Shown here: piece by piece, positions 23,382 to 32,900 of the stretch | How positions within the stretch are numbered: the first letter of the stretch is position 1 | Layout of the letters: the number at the start of each line of letters is the position of its first letter | Assembly: GCF_000420545.1 (NCBI RefSeq) | Contig: NZ_ATVD01000002.1 | Location: 62,001-126,000 of the forward strand | From: Arenimonas oryziterrae DSM 21050 = YC6267 | GTDB lineage: Bacteria > Pseudomonadota > Gammaproteobacteria > Xanthomonadales > Xanthomonadaceae | Direction of reading: 5' to 3' | Length of the DNA stretch: 64,000 bases | Notes under the pieces: generated by a model | Database searches by the model: none | What the model was told of the DNA's origin: nothing | The model's input: the letters and a program-made list of their open reading frames with translations, nothing else | Position numbers and translations under genes: made by a program

Positions 23382-26123
23382 ATGTCCGACTCCTTCGCGA
23401 CCCGCGACCAGCTCAGCGTCAACGGCACGTCGTACACGATCTACAGCCTGGCCAAGCTCGGCCAGCGCTACAACCTGGCCCGCCTGCCGTTCTCGATGAA
23501 GATCCTGCTCGAGAACCTGCTTCGCTGCGAAGACGGCGTGTCGGTCACCAAGGAATCGATCGAAGCCGTCGCCAACTGGGTCGCGACGAAAGAGCCGGAC
23601 ACGGAAATCGCCTTCATGCCCGCCCGCGTCGTCCTGCAGGACTTCACCGGCGTGCCCTGCGTCGTCGACCTCGCCGCGATGCGCGACGCCGTCGTCAAGC
23701 TCGGCGGCTCGGCCTCGAACATCAATCCGCTGATTCCCTCGGAACTGGTCATCGATCACTCCGTGCAGGTCGACGTGTTCGGCAAGCCCAGCGCCCTCGA
23801 CGAGAACGGCGCGATCGAATTCGCGCGCAACGGCGAGCGCTACAGCTTCCTGCGCTGGGGCCAGAAAGCCTTCAACAACTTCAAGGTCGTGCCGCCGAAC
23901 ACCGGCATCGTGCACCAGGTGAACCTGGAGAACCTCGCCCGCGTGGTGATGGAGCGCGACATCGACGGCGTGAAGTACGCGTTCCCGGACACCGTGTTCG
24001 GCACCGACTCGCACACCACGATGATCAATGGCATCGGCGTGCTGGGCTGGGGCGTCGGCGGCATCGAAGCGGAAGCGGCGATGCTCGGCCAGCCGAGCTC
24101 GATGCTGATTCCGCAGGTCGTCGGCTTCAAGCTGACCGGCAAGCTGCCGGAAGGCGCGACCGCGACCGACCTCGTGCTGACCGTCACCCAGATGCTGCGC
24201 AAGCACGGCGTCGTCGGCAAGTTCGTCGAATTCTTCGGCTCCGGCCTGGAGCACCTGCCGCTGGCCGACCGTGCGACGATCGCCAACATGGCGCCCGAAT
24301 ACGGTGCGACCTGCGGCATCTTCCCGGTCGACGACGAGGCGCTGAACTATCTGCGTCTGTCGGGCCGCGACGAGAAACTCATCGCGCTCGTCGAAGCCTA
24401 TGCCAAGGCCCAGGGCCTGTGGCGCACCGATGCCGAAGCCGAGTACAGCGCCGTGTTGTCGCTGGACATGGGCACCGTGCTGCCCTCGCTTGCCGGCCCG
24501 AAGCGTCCGCAGGACCGCGTGCTGCTCACCGACATGAAGGCGAACTACCACGCCAGCCTCGAAGGCCTGATCGCGAACCGCAAGCCCAAGGCCGAAACCG
24601 TGCAGCGCTTCGACGCCGAAGGCGGCGACCAGCCGCAGGCCGAGCACCTCGCCTCCAAGCCCCGTTCGAAGATCCGCATCAAGGATGCCGACTGCGAGCT
24701 CGGCGACGGTTCCGTCGTCATCGCCGCTATCACCTCGTGCACGAACACGTCCAACCCCGCCGTGATGCTGGCCGCCGGCTTGCTGGCGCGCAACGCCGTC
24801 GCCAAGGGCCTGACCGCGGCGCCGTGGGTCAAGACCTCGCTCGGGCCGGGCTCGCTGGTGGTCACCGACTACCTCAAGAAGGCGGACGTACTGGGCGACC
24901 TCGAGAAGCTCGGCTTCTACGTCGTCGGCTACGGCTGCACGACCTGCATCGGCAACTCCGGCCCGCTGCCGGACGAAGTGTCCAAGGGCATCGCCGAGAA
25001 CGACCTCGTGGTCGCGTCGGTGTTGTCGGGCAACCGCAACTTCGAAGGCCGCGTGCATGCCGAAGTAAAAATGAACTACCTCGCCTCGCCGCCGCTGGTG
25101 GTGGCTTACGCGATCGCCGGCACCGTCGACATCGATCTATCGAAGGATGCGCTGGGCACGGGCAAGGACGGACAGCCGGTCTACCTCAAGGACATCTGGC
25201 CGTCGAACAAGGAAATCAGCGACAACATCCTGCGCACGATCGGTCCGGACATGTTCGCCAAGAACTACGCCGACGTGTTCAAGGGCGACTCGCGCTGGAA
25301 CCAGATCGCCTCCCCGGACGGCGAGAGCTATCAGTGGGACGGCGACTCGACCTACGTCAAGAATCCGCCCTACTTCGACGGCATGTCGATGGCGATCGGC
25401 AAGATCGAAGACATCCACGATGCGCGCCTGCTCGGCCTGTTCGGCGACTCGATCACCACCGACCACATCTCGCCGGCCGGCAACATCAAGGCCAGCTCGC
25501 CTGCGGGCAAGTTCCTGCAGTCGCGCGGTGTCGCTCCGACCGACTTCAACAGCTATGGCTCGCGCCGCGGCAACGACGACGTCATGGTGCGCGGCACCTT
25601 CGCCAACATCCGCATCAAGAACCTGATGCTGGGCGGCGAGGAAGGCGGCAACACCCTGCATTTCCCGGATGGCGAAAAGCTGGCGATCTACGACGCGGCG
25701 ATGAAGTACAAGGCCGAGGGCGTGCCCCTGGTCGTCATCGCGGGCAAGGAATACGGCACCGGTTCGTCGCGCGACTGGGCGGCCAAGGGCACCAACCTGC
25801 TCGGCGTGAAGGCTGTCATCGCCGAAAGCTTCGAGCGCATCCACCGTTCGAACCTGGTCGGCATGGGTGTGCTGCCGCTGCAGTTCCTCGACGGCCAGAA
25901 CGCGGCGTCGCTCGGACTCAAGGGCGACGAGGTGTTCTCGATCACCGGCCTGAAGGACGGCGCCGGCAAGGTTGCCGACGTGGTCGCGAAGAAAGCCGAC
26001 GGTGGCGAAATCCGCTTCCAGGCGCAGGTCCTGCTGCTGACGCCGAAGGAAGTCGAATACTTCCGTCACGGCGGCATCCTGCACTACGTGCTGCGTCAGC
26101 TGGCCAGCAAGAAAGCCGCCTGA
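23382..26123 (+). CDS. acnA: Aconitate hydratase A (RpfA of the rpf locus)
   Basis: [4Fe-4S] aconitase interconverting citrate and isocitrate; 913 residues, matching the AcnA/IRP-like class. Cluster cysteines are Cys453 (SCTNTSNP), Cys519 and Cys522 (GCTTCIGNSGP). The late GSSRDWAAKG carries an active-site serine and arginine. In Xanthomonas campestris this gene is rpfA, needed for full extracellular enzyme production, and it borders rpfB as here. The start is the ATG at 23382 with CAGGAG upstream; the frame is open 20 codons earlier without family sequence. A terminator follows the stop by about 20 bp. Confidence 0.98.
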   Translation: MSDSFATRDQLSVNGTSYTIYSLAKLGQRYNLARLPFSMKILLENLLRCEDGVSVTKESIEAVANWVATKEPDTEIAFMPARVVLQDFTGVPCVVDLAAMRDAVVKLGGSASNINPLIPSELVIDHSVQVDVFGKPSALDENGAIEFARNGERYSFLRWGQKAFNNFKVVPPNTGIVHQVNLENLARVVMERDIDGVKYAFPDTVFGTDSHTTMINGIGVLGWGVGGIEAEAAMLGQPSSMLIPQVVGFKLTGKLPEGATATDLVLTVTQMLRKHGVVGKFVEFFGSGLEHLPLADRATIANMAPEYGATCGIFPVDDEALNYLRLSGRDEKLIALVEAYAKAQGLWRTDAEAEYSAVLSLDMGTVLPSLAGPKRPQDRVLLTDMKANYHASLEGLIANRKPKAETVQRFDAEGGDQPQAEHLASKPRSKIRIKDADCELGDGSVVIAAITSCTNTSNPAVMLAAGLLARNAVAKGLTAAPWVKTSLGPGSLVVTDYLKKADVLGDLEKLGFYVVGYGCTTCIGNSGPLPDEVSKGIAENDLVVASVLSGNRNFEGRVHAEVKMNYLASPPLVVAYAIAGTVDIDLSKDALGTGKDGQPVYLKDIWPSNKEISDNILRTIGPDMFAKNYADVFKGDSRWNQIASPDGESYQWDGDSTYVKNPPYFDGMSMAIGKIEDIHDARLLGLFGDSITTDHISPAGNIKASSPAGKFLQSRGVAPTDFNSYGSRRGNDDVMVRGTFANIRIKNLMLGGEEGGNTLHFPDGEKLAIYDAAMKYKAEGVPLVVIAGKEYGTGSSRDWAAKGTNLLGVKAVIAESFERIHRSNLVGMGVLPLQFLDGQNAASLGLKGDEVFSITGLKDGAGKVADVVAKKADGGEIRFQAQVLLLTPKEVEYFRHGGILHYVLRQLASKKAA

Positions 26124-26144
26124 GTCTTTCGACTGGTCAGTAAG

Positions 26145-26175
26145 GAAAAAGGCGGCCTAGGCCGCCTTTTTCGTT
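26145..26175. terminator. Terminator after acnA
   Basis: Perfect 13-bp inverted repeat with GGCGGCC / GGCCGCC at its core, flanked by AAAAA and TTTTT (26145-26172, loop TA). The T-run on the plus strand ends acnA; the A-run lets it also serve the convergent lipoprotein gene. Confidence 0.9.
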
Positions 26176-26206
26176 TCCCGGGTCTGACGACAGTGACACA
26201 GCCAGA

Positions 26207-26695
26207 TCAGAGCGAGGGATCCCACGTCGCCGAGATCAGTTTCCAGTCGCCGTCCTGCATCCGCCAGCCGGTTTCGACCTGGTAGACCTGCGCGCTGTCG
26301 GGCAACCAGCCCGAACCGCCGCTGGTGGCCGCGGTGAATCGCACCGTCGCGCGGTCCTGGCCGAACAGCTTGACGTCCATCGGGCCCAGCTGCACGCCGA
26401 CCTTCTCGTTGCGCAGCGATACCAGGGTGACGAAGCGCCGGAACGACTCGCGATCCATACCGCCGGGACCGCCGAAATCCTCGGCGATCGGTGCGAACAA
26501 TTCGTCCGCGTCGCGCGCCTCGGCGGCGGCCTGCATGCCGGCGATGGTGTCGCGCAATTTCTGTTCCGGCGGCTCGTGGCTACAGCCTGCGAGCAGGCCC
26601 GCGCAGGCCAGCGCGGAGGCCGTCACAAGGCCGTGCAGCCAGCGCCGGCGCGCCTTGCCAGCCCCTAGTGCGTATGCTCCAATCGGGTCATCCAC
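26207..26695 (-). CDS. Predicted lipoprotein with NTF2-like domain
   Basis: 162 residues from a GTG at 26695. A basic segment and hydrophobic helix end in the lipobox LLAGC, with Cys38 as lipidation site. Next is Ser, so outer-membrane sorting is expected by the Lol +2 rule. The mature part has the pattern of an NTF2/SnoaL-like cone fold: an alpha-helical start with AAAEARDADELFAPIAEDF, then strands ending with WRMQDGDWKLISATWDP. Such domains bind small ligands or act as scaffolds; no catalytic set is evident. GGAGG lies about nine bases before the GTG. It is divergent from fadD by only 61 bp, so the two promoters overlap. Confidence 0.7.
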   Translation of the reverse strand: MDDPIGAYALGAGKARRRWLHGLVTASALACAGLLAGCSHEPPEQKLRDTIAGMQAAAEARDADELFAPIAEDFGGPGGMDRESFRRFVTLVSLRNEKVGVQLGPMDVKLFGQDRATVRFTAATSGGSGWLPDSAQVYQVETGWRMQDGDWKLISATWDPSL

Positions 26696-26756
26696 GGCTT
26701 CCGTCCTCCATCGTACGGTGAGGGGTCCGGCCTGAGTTCGCGAAAGGAAGATCCGC

Positions 26757-28439
26757 ATGAGCAATGAGCGTCCCTGGCTGGCCAGCTATCCGGAAAACGT
26801 TCCGGACGAGATCAATGTAGACGAGTATCCCTCGATCGTCTCGGTGCTGAGCAAAGCCTGCGAACGCTACAACTCCCGCCCCGCTTTCGCCAACTACGGC
26901 AAGTCGCTGACCTATGCCGAAGTCGACCGGCTGAGCGCCCAGTTCGCCAACTACCTGCTCAACGAGCTCAAGCTCAAGAAGGGCGACCGCGTCGCCCTGA
27001 TGATGCCGAACGTGCTGCAGTACCCGATCGCGATCTTCGGCGTGCTGCGCGCCGGCTTGACCGTCGTCAACACCAATCCGATGTACACCGGCCGCGAGCT
27101 CAAGCACCAGCTCGTCGATTCCGGTGCCACCGTGATCGTGGTCATGGAGATGTTCGCGCACACCGTCGCCGACGTCGTCGCCGACACGCCGATCAAGCAA
27201 GTCATCACCACCTGCATCGGCGACCTGCTCGGTTTCCCGAAGGGCCCGATCGTCAACTTCATGCTCAAGTACGTGAAGAAGATGATTCCCGACTACCGCC
27301 TACCCGGCGCGATCAGCTTCCGTCGCGCGCTGGCCCTCGGCGGCGACAAACCGCTGCCGCAGATCGACATCCGCGCCGGCGACATCGCCTTCCTGCAGTA
27401 CACCGGCGGCACCACCGGCGTCGCCAAGGGCGCGATGCTCACGCATCGCAATCTGGTCGCGAACATGCAGCAGGCCTCGGCCTGGATCGGCAAGGACGTC
27501 AGGGAGGGCGAAGAGATCATGATCACCGCCCTGCCGCTGTATCACATCTTCGCGCTGACCTCGAACTGCCTGGTGTTCATGAAGTTCGGCGGCCTGAATC
27601 TGCTGATCACCAATCCGCGCGACATGCCCGGCTTCGTGAAAGAGCTCGCAACTAGCAAGTTCACTGCGATCACCGGCGTGAACACGCTGTTCAACGGCCT
27701 GCTCAACACGCCCGGCTTCGACAAGATCGATTTCTCCACCCTGCACCTCGCTCTCGGCGGCGGCATGGCCGTGCAGCGCGCGGTCGCCGAGCGCTGGAAG
27801 AAGGTCACCGGCGTGACGCTTGTCGAAGCGTACGGCTTGACGGAAACCTCGCCCGCCGCGTGCATGAATCCCCTGGACCTGGCCGACTACAACGGCGCGA
27901 TCGGTCTGCCGATTCCCTCGACCGACTGCTGCCTCAAGGATGAAGAAGGCCGCATCATGCCCCTGGGCGATGTCGGCGAACTTTGCGTCAAGGGTCCGCA
28001 GGTGATGCTCGGTTACTGGCAGCGTCCCGAAGAAACGGCGAAGGTCATCGACGCCGAAGGCTGGCTGCATACCGGCGACATGGCCAAGATGGATGCGAAC
28101 GGCTTTTTCTTCATCGTCGATCGCAAGAAGGACATGATCCTCGTCTCGGGTTTCAACGTGTACCCGAACGAGATCGAGGACGTGATCGCGACGATGCCCG
28201 GGGTTCTGGAGGTCGCGGCGGTCGGCGTACCGGACGAAAAATCCGGCGAGGCAGTGAAGGTCGTCATCGTGAAGAAGGATCCGGCGCTCACTGCCGAACA
28301 GGTCAAGGCTTTCTGCCGGGAGAACCTCACGGGCTACAAACTGCCCAAATTTGTGGAGTTCCGCACAGAATTGCCGAAATCCAACGTCGGCAAGATCCTG
28401 CGCAGGGAGTTGCGAGACTCGCCAAAGACCACCGCCTGA
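26757..28439 (+). CDS. rpfB: Long-chain acyl-CoA ligase FadD / RpfB
   Basis: 560-residue ATP-dependent fatty acyl-CoA ligase. P-loop [12 protein letters not shown] near 214-225, adenylate motif [26 protein letters not shown], and the catalytic Lys region VGKILRREL at the C-terminus. In Xanthomonas this is rpfB, next to rpfF; it works as FadD, degrading or recycling free fatty acids including DSF-type signals. AAGGAAG precedes the ATG. rpfF follows after 139 bp on the same strand. fadD is an equally valid name; rpfB is used because of the locus. Confidence 0.95.
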   Translation: MSNERPWLASYPENVPDEINVDEYPSIVSVLSKACERYNSRPAFANYGKSLTYAEVDRLSAQFANYLLNELKLKKGDRVALMMPNVLQYPIAIFGVLRAGLTVVNTNPMYTGRELKHQLVDSGATVIVVMEMFAHTVADVVADTPIKQVITTCIGDLLGFPKGPIVNFMLKYVKKMIPDYRLPGAISFRRALALGGDKPLPQIDIRAGDIAFLQYTGGTTGVAKGAMLTHRNLVANMQQASAWIGKDVREGEEIMITALPLYHIFALTSNCLVFMKFGGLNLLITNPRDMPGFVKELATSKFTAITGVNTLFNGLLNTPGFDKIDFSTLHLALGGGMAVQRAVAERWKKVTGVTLVEAYGLTETSPAACMNPLDLADYNGAIGLPIPSTDCCLKDEEGRIMPLGDVGELCVKGPQVMLGYWQRPEETAKVIDAEGWLHTGDMAKMDANGFFFIVDRKKDMILVSGFNVYPNEIEDVIATMPGVLEVAAVGVPDEKSGEAVKVVIVKKDPALTAEQVKAFCRENLTGYKLPKFVEFRTELPKSNVGKILRRELRDSPKTTA

Positions 28440-28578
28440 GGCGGCGGCAGCTCCGGAAGGGAGACAGGCGCACTGTGGGAGTGCCTAGCACACATAAAGG
28501 CCGGGTGTACACTGGTTTGGCCCCTGCCAGTCAGGGATGTCTGATCGTGTCCTCCCCTCTCCTCCCTGGAGTACTGCC

Positions 28579-29469
28579 ATGTCCCTGCTCGAGCGCGTCA
28601 CCCTTGAAATCGGCTCCCCCCTCGTCCGCAATTTCAGCGAATCGTCCACCGGAACCGACTGGTTCTACATGCATGCCGGCGGCCAGACGCCCGGCTATCA
28701 CCCGTGTTTCTCCGAGCGCCTGCTTCAGGAAATGAAGCGTGGCCAGGAAGACCTGCGCCGCTCGCTTGCCGCCAACAACGATCCGCAAGCCGGCATCCAC
28801 CACCTGATCCTGGCTTCCGATGCGGACGTGTTCAACCTGGGCGGCGACCTGTCCCTGTTCGCGCGCCTGATTCGCAGCGGCAACCGCGGCCGTCTGCTCG
28901 AATACGCCAAGCTGTGCGTCGAAGTCGCCTTCAACTTCTCGCGCCTGTACGAAGATCGCGTGCACAGCATCGCCGTGGTCCAGGGCGACGCGCTCGGCGG
29001 CGGCTTCGAAGCCGCGCTGTGCTGCCACACGATCATCGCCGAGGAAGGCACCGGCATGGGCTTCCCCGAAGTCCTGTTCGACCTGTTCCCGGGCATGGGC
29101 GCTTACACCTTCCTGACCCGCCGCGTGACCCCGGCCCAGGCCGAGCGAATGATGCTCGACGCCAAGGTTTACCCGGCCGAAGAACTGCTTGCGATGGGCG
29201 TCGTCGACTATGTCGTGCCCAAGGGCGAAGGCATCCAGGCCGCGCGCGAACTCGCCCGCCGTCACAAGCGCATCGGCAATGCCCTGCGTTCGATGAATGC
29301 CGTGCGCCAGTCCTGCCGCCCGGTCAGCCTCGAAGAACTGCTCGCCGTCACCACCGAATGGGTCGACGCAGCGATGCGTCTGAACGATCGCGCGCTGAAG
29401 ACGATGGAACGCCTGATCCGCGCGCAGCAGCGTCGCGCCGACACCCTGCCGATGATCAATGCGCGATGA
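28579..29469 (+). CDS. rpfF: DSF synthase RpfF
   Basis: 296-residue crotonase-fold enzyme that makes the Diffusible Signal Factor (cis-2-unsaturated fatty acids) from acyl-ACP by dehydration and thioesterase action. The two glutamates essential in Xanthomonas RpfF (141 and 161) are present at Glu144 (GGGFEAAL) and Glu164 (GFPEVLF) with the same 20-residue spacing. FNLGGDLSLF and GMGAYTFLTRR are also characteristic. The ATG at 28579 has GGAG seven bases upstream and gives the family start; an ATG 42 bp earlier is in frame but lacks a good site. It is convergent with rpfC. In Xanthomonas, RpfC also binds and restrains RpfF. Confidence 0.96.
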   Translation: MSLLERVTLEIGSPLVRNFSESSTGTDWFYMHAGGQTPGYHPCFSERLLQEMKRGQEDLRRSLAANNDPQAGIHHLILASDADVFNLGGDLSLFARLIRSGNRGRLLEYAKLCVEVAFNFSRLYEDRVHSIAVVQGDALGGGFEAALCCHTIIAEEGTGMGFPEVLFDLFPGMGAYTFLTRRVTPAQAERMMLDAKVYPAEELLAMGVVDYVVPKGEGIQAARELARRHKRIGNALRSMNAVRQSCRPVSLEELLAVTTEWVDAAMRLNDRALKTMERLIRAQQRRADTLPMINAR

Positions 29470-29480
29470 TTTGCCGTTTT

Positions 29481-29517
29481 CGCGACTGACCGCGCCGTTC
29501 CCGGGCGGTCGGTCGCG
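29481..29517. repeat. Large inverted repeat between rpfF and rpfC
   Basis: 13-base arms (29481-29493 and 29505-29517) pair throughout with a single G-U, enclosing an 11-base loop. It fills most of the 74-bp gap between the converging genes. On neither strand is it followed by a T-run, so if it terminates transcription it is not a canonical intrinsic terminator; it may instead protect both mRNA ends. Confidence 0.7.
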
Positions 29518-29543
29518 GCAGGAAACCGTCTGCCGGACCCGAC

Positions 29544-31688
29544 CTAGTTGTTGTCCGGGCTCGAGCCGCGTCCGGAATTTCCGTTCTCCGCCTGGATCAG
29601 GCGGGCGACTTCGCTTCGCGTCTGTTCGGCCACCACGGTCAGCTGCGAGGTCAGCTCGCTGACCAGCTTGCGCTGTTCGCGCGCCAGCGCCTCGTCGTTG
29701 GCCCGCATGATCTGCATGCAGCGCTCGGCCAGAATCTGCGCACCCATGTTTTCGGCGACGCCCTTGAAGGCGTGCGCCGCCTCGCGGAAATCCTCCCAGG
29801 CCCGCAGAGAGCCGGCGCGCGAGAGTTCGGCCAGGCAGCCCGAGGCGTCCTTGAGGCATTGCTCGACGAAATCGCGCAGAAAGGACTCGCCCAGATTCAT
29901 CGCGGCCAGTTCCTGCAGCACCGCAGGATTGACCATCGGCCGCGCGACATCGGTGACCGGACGCACACCGGGCAGCTTCTGCGGCGAAATCAGGTCCGCG
30001 ATCGTTTCCAGCAGCTTGCCCACGACCACAGGCTTGGTCAGATAGGCCGGCGCGCCGGCGGCTTCGGCATCCTTGACCGCCTGCACCGTGGCATCGGCGC
30101 TGAGCACGATGACCGGCGTCGATTTCCCGCCCGCCTGCATGAAACGCAGCTGGCGGATGACATCCAGGCCGGTCAGGTGCGGCATGTGCATGTCGAGGAT
30201 GGCGATGTCGATGTTGCCGATTTCCAGTGCGTCCAGCGCTTCCTCGCCGTCATTGACCGCAGTCACCTTGTGGCCGGCGCGTTCCAGGATGCGGGTCAGC
30301 ACGACGCGATTGGCGTGCTGATCGTCGGCGACCAGCACGCGCAGGGACCGCACGCGCGCCTTGTGCCGGATGAACGGATCGTCGAAGGACACCACCTTGC
30401 CGCTTTCGGATTCGGGCGAGGCCGCACCGGGTTCCTGCACGCGCATCGGCAGCTCGACCCAGAAGTGGCTGCCGCCGCCGGGGTTGTCTTCCAGACCGAT
30501 CTGACCGCCGAGCAGTTGCGTGAGCGTCTTGGCGATCGTGGTGCCCAGACCGGTGCCGCCGAAGCGTCGCGTCGGCCCCATGTCGACCTGTTCGAACGCG
30601 CGGAAAATGCGTTCCTTGTCCTCGGCTGAAATGCCGATGCCGGTATCGCGCACCGAGAAACGCAGCAAGGGCGCCAGCTCGCTGCCGCCCTGGTTGCTCA
30701 CCTTCAGCGCGACTTCGCCCTGTTCGGTGAACTTGACCGCGTTGTGCATCAGATTGAGCAGGATCTGCGTCAGGTGCGCGCCGTCGCCATGCACGCGCAC
30801 GGGCACATCGTCGTCGATGGTGGCTTTCAGCAGCAGTCCCTTGCCGGCGGCATGCGGCTGCAACATCTTCTGCAGGCGATGCACCAGATCGTGCAGGTTG
30901 AAATCCGCGTCCTTGCGCTGCAGCTTGCCCGCTTCGATCGCCGAGATGTCGAGCACATCGTCGACCAGGAGCAGCAAGGTCTGCGCCGAGGTGTAGATGA
31001 CTTCGGCCGATTCACGCTGGTCGGGCGCGAGGCGCGTGCCGGTCAGCAGCTCGGCCATGCCGATGATGCCGTTGAGCGGCGAGCGGAATTCGTGGCTCAT
31101 ATTGGCCAGGAAGCGCGACTTGGCAGCATTGGCGCGCTTGGCTTCCTCGGTGGCGCTGTGCAGGTCCTTGAGCAGCGAGGACAGGTACATCGGGATCGCG
31201 ATCAGGCCGACGCCGAGACCGCCGGCGAGGTAGACATGGTCGCGCCAGAAATCGCCGAACCACACCACCGACAGGAACGACGCCGCCGCCAGCGTCGACG
31301 CAGCATGCAGGTAATGCGTACCGTAGCGCAGGCCGTTACCGATCGTCACCCAAAGGATCAGCACGTAGAGCGGTGCGAGCTCTTCGGCCTTCAGCGTCAT
31401 CAGGGTCGCGAGCGTTGCGTAGTCGGCGAGCATGCCCAGCCAGCGGCGAACATGGGAAACGCCGGGATCGAAGGCGATGCTGGCGACGATGCCGAGGCCC
31501 ACCACGGCTTCGGCCAGCATGATCAGCACCATCGGCTGCACGTCCAGCGCCGGGCCGGCGTAGGCCTGCAAGGCGCCCAGATAGGCCAGGATCAGGCAGG
31601 CGATGATCAGCCGCACCAGCGCCTGCACGTGTTCGCTATCGGGACGATTGCGAAACGGCTGGAGCCAGCGGGAGCTGTGAAGGGTCAC
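29544..31688 (-). CDS. rpfC: DSF sensor hybrid histidine kinase RpfC
   Basis: 714-residue hybrid kinase that senses DSF and phosphorylates RpfG. About five hydrophobic helices fill residues 22-172. HisKA has His199 (NMSHEFRSPLNG), the ATPase domain has Asn316 and the GGTGLG lid, the receiver has Asp499 (AILDMHMP), and the C-terminal HPt has His639 (AAHAFKGVAENMG). The full phosphorelay His-Asp-His is therefore intact, in the same layout as Xanthomonas RpfC (726 residues; His198, Asp512, His657). The first 20 residues precede helix 1, matching the short DSF-sensing input. It lies 21 bp downstream of rpfG in one transcript; the rpfH gene found between them in X. campestris is absent. Confidence 0.96.
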   Translation of the reverse strand: MTLHSSRWLQPFRNRPDSEHVQALVRLIIACLILAYLGALQAYAGPALDVQPMVLIMLAEAVVGLGIVASIAFDPGVSHVRRWLGMLADYATLATLMTLKAEELAPLYVLILWVTIGNGLRYGTHYLHAASTLAAASFLSVVWFGDFWRDHVYLAGGLGVGLIAIPMYLSSLLKDLHSATEEAKRANAAKSRFLANMSHEFRSPLNGIIGMAELLTGTRLAPDQRESAEVIYTSAQTLLLLVDDVLDISAIEAGKLQRKDADFNLHDLVHRLQKMLQPHAAGKGLLLKATIDDDVPVRVHGDGAHLTQILLNLMHNAVKFTEQGEVALKVSNQGGSELAPLLRFSVRDTGIGISAEDKERIFRAFEQVDMGPTRRFGGTGLGTTIAKTLTQLLGGQIGLEDNPGGGSHFWVELPMRVQEPGAASPESESGKVVSFDDPFIRHKARVRSLRVLVADDQHANRVVLTRILERAGHKVTAVNDGEEALDALEIGNIDIAILDMHMPHLTGLDVIRQLRFMQAGGKSTPVIVLSADATVQAVKDAEAAGAPAYLTKPVVVGKLLETIADLISPQKLPGVRPVTDVARPMVNPAVLQELAAMNLGESFLRDFVEQCLKDASGCLAELSRAGSLRAWEDFREAAHAFKGVAENMGAQILAERCMQIMRANDEALAREQRKLVSELTSQLTVVAEQTRSEVARLIQAENGNSGRGSSPDNN

Positions 31689-31709
31689 GGGCGGGGTCGC
31701 CGGGTCAGG

Positions 31710-32756
31710 TTACGCCACGGGGGCTGCGGTGAAAGTGCGATGGATCGCCGCGACTTCATTGCTGCGGCCATCCAGGATACGGATCAGGTCGGGATCGAAA
31801 TGCCGTCCGGAGGATGCCTTGAGACTCGCAAGCGCTTCCTCGATGGTTTTCGCCGGGCGATACGGGCGGTTGCTGGTCATCGCATCGAGCACGTCCGCGA
31901 CGGCGACGATGCGCGCCGACATCGGAATCGCCTCGCCGATGAGGCCATTCGGATACCCGCTGCCGTCCCAGCGCTCGTGATGCGCCAGCGCGATCTCGGC
32001 ACCGACCTGGATGAAATCGCTGTGGCTGTCGCGCAGCATCTCGTGCCCGATCAGGGTGTGCGTCTGCATGCGCTTGCGCTCGTCGTCGTCGAGCGGGCCG
32101 GGCTTTTGCAGGATGGCATCGGGAATGGAGATGTTGCCGATGTCGTGCAGCGGCGCGGCGTATTCGATCAGGCGGATGTTGTCATCGTCGAGTCCGGCGC
32201 TCTCGGCGATCAGCCCGCTGTAGCGCGAAATCCGCTCAACATGGTGGACGTCGTTGCCTTCGCGCTGGCCGGTCGCCTTGGCCAGACGCGTGAGCAGGTC
32301 GCGCTCGCGATGCTCCATCTCGTGGATGCCCGACAGCAGCTGGTGCTCGAGCAGATGCGCACGCGACTTCAGCGACTGTTGGCGCTGGCGCAGTTCGAGC
32401 AGATTCTTGCAACGCAGGCGCAATTCGCGCGGGCGCACGGGCTTGACCAGGAAATCGATGACGCCGGCTTCGAGCGCGGCCTGTCGGATCGGTTCGTCGC
32501 CGACGACGGTGACCAGGATGATCGGCACATCGCGCTGCGACAGCGGCCGGCGGAAGCGACGCGCAAATTCCAGCCCGTCCATCTTGGGCATGCGGTAATC
32601 GAGGATCACCAGGTCCGGCGGCTCTTTCTGCGAATACAGCAGCGCCTGCACGGGATCGGGGAAATCGGTGACCTTGATCTCGGGGCTGATGTCCTCGACC
32701 AAGTGGCGGAGCATCGTCCGCTGTGAGGCTTGATCATCGACGATCAATACACGCAT
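31710..32756 (-). CDS. rpfG: DSF response regulator RpfG, REC plus HD-GYP
   Basis: 348 residues from the ATG at 32756 (a GTG three codons earlier is possible). The receiver domain has Asp7/Asp8 and phosphoacceptor Asp53 (VILDYRMPKMDG); a helical linker (about 120-165) leads to the HD-GYP domain, which in Xanthomonas hydrolyses cyclic di-GMP when RpfC signals DSF. The metal-binding HD pair is His204-Asp205 and the GYP motif is intact (HHERWDGSGYP, 259-269). The odd feature is HDIGN at 204-208, where nearly all active HD-GYP proteins, including X. campestris RpfG, have HDxGK. Whether activity survives is unknown. It is the first gene of the rpfG-rpfC unit. Confidence 0.95.
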   Translation of the reverse strand: MRVLIVDDQASQRTMLRHLVEDISPEIKVTDFPDPVQALLYSQKEPPDLVILDYRMPKMDGLEFARRFRRPLSQRDVPIILVTVVGDEPIRQAALEAGVIDFLVKPVRPRELRLRCKNLLELRQRQQSLKSRAHLLEHQLLSGIHEMEHRERDLLTRLAKATGQREGNDVHHVERISRYSGLIAESAGLDDDNIRLIEYAAPLHDIGNISIPDAILQKPGPLDDDERKRMQTHTLIGHEMLRDSHSDFIQVGAEIALAHHERWDGSGYPNGLIGEAIPMSARIVAVADVLDAMTSNRPYRPAKTIEEALASLKASSGRHFDPDLIRILDGRSNEVAAIHRTFTAAPVA

Positions 32757-32823
32757 GAGTCGCACCCATCCGGGAAACCGAATGGGTTGAGCATACGCTT
32801 ATCAGGCCGAACCTGAACAGTGT

Positions 32824-32845
32824 CCCGCAAGTGCCTGATTGCGGG
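32824..32845. repeat. Inverted repeat between lysS and rpfG
   Basis: 7-bp arms CCCGCAA / TTGCGGG with an 8-base loop in the 144-bp gap. There is no T-run on the minus strand after it, so the role (weak terminator of lysS or part of the rpfG promoter region) is open. Confidence 0.45.
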
Positions 32846-32900
32846 CCGTAAGCGGCCGTGACCGGGCTGCCGCCACTGCCCTCCGGCGGCCCCACGTCGG

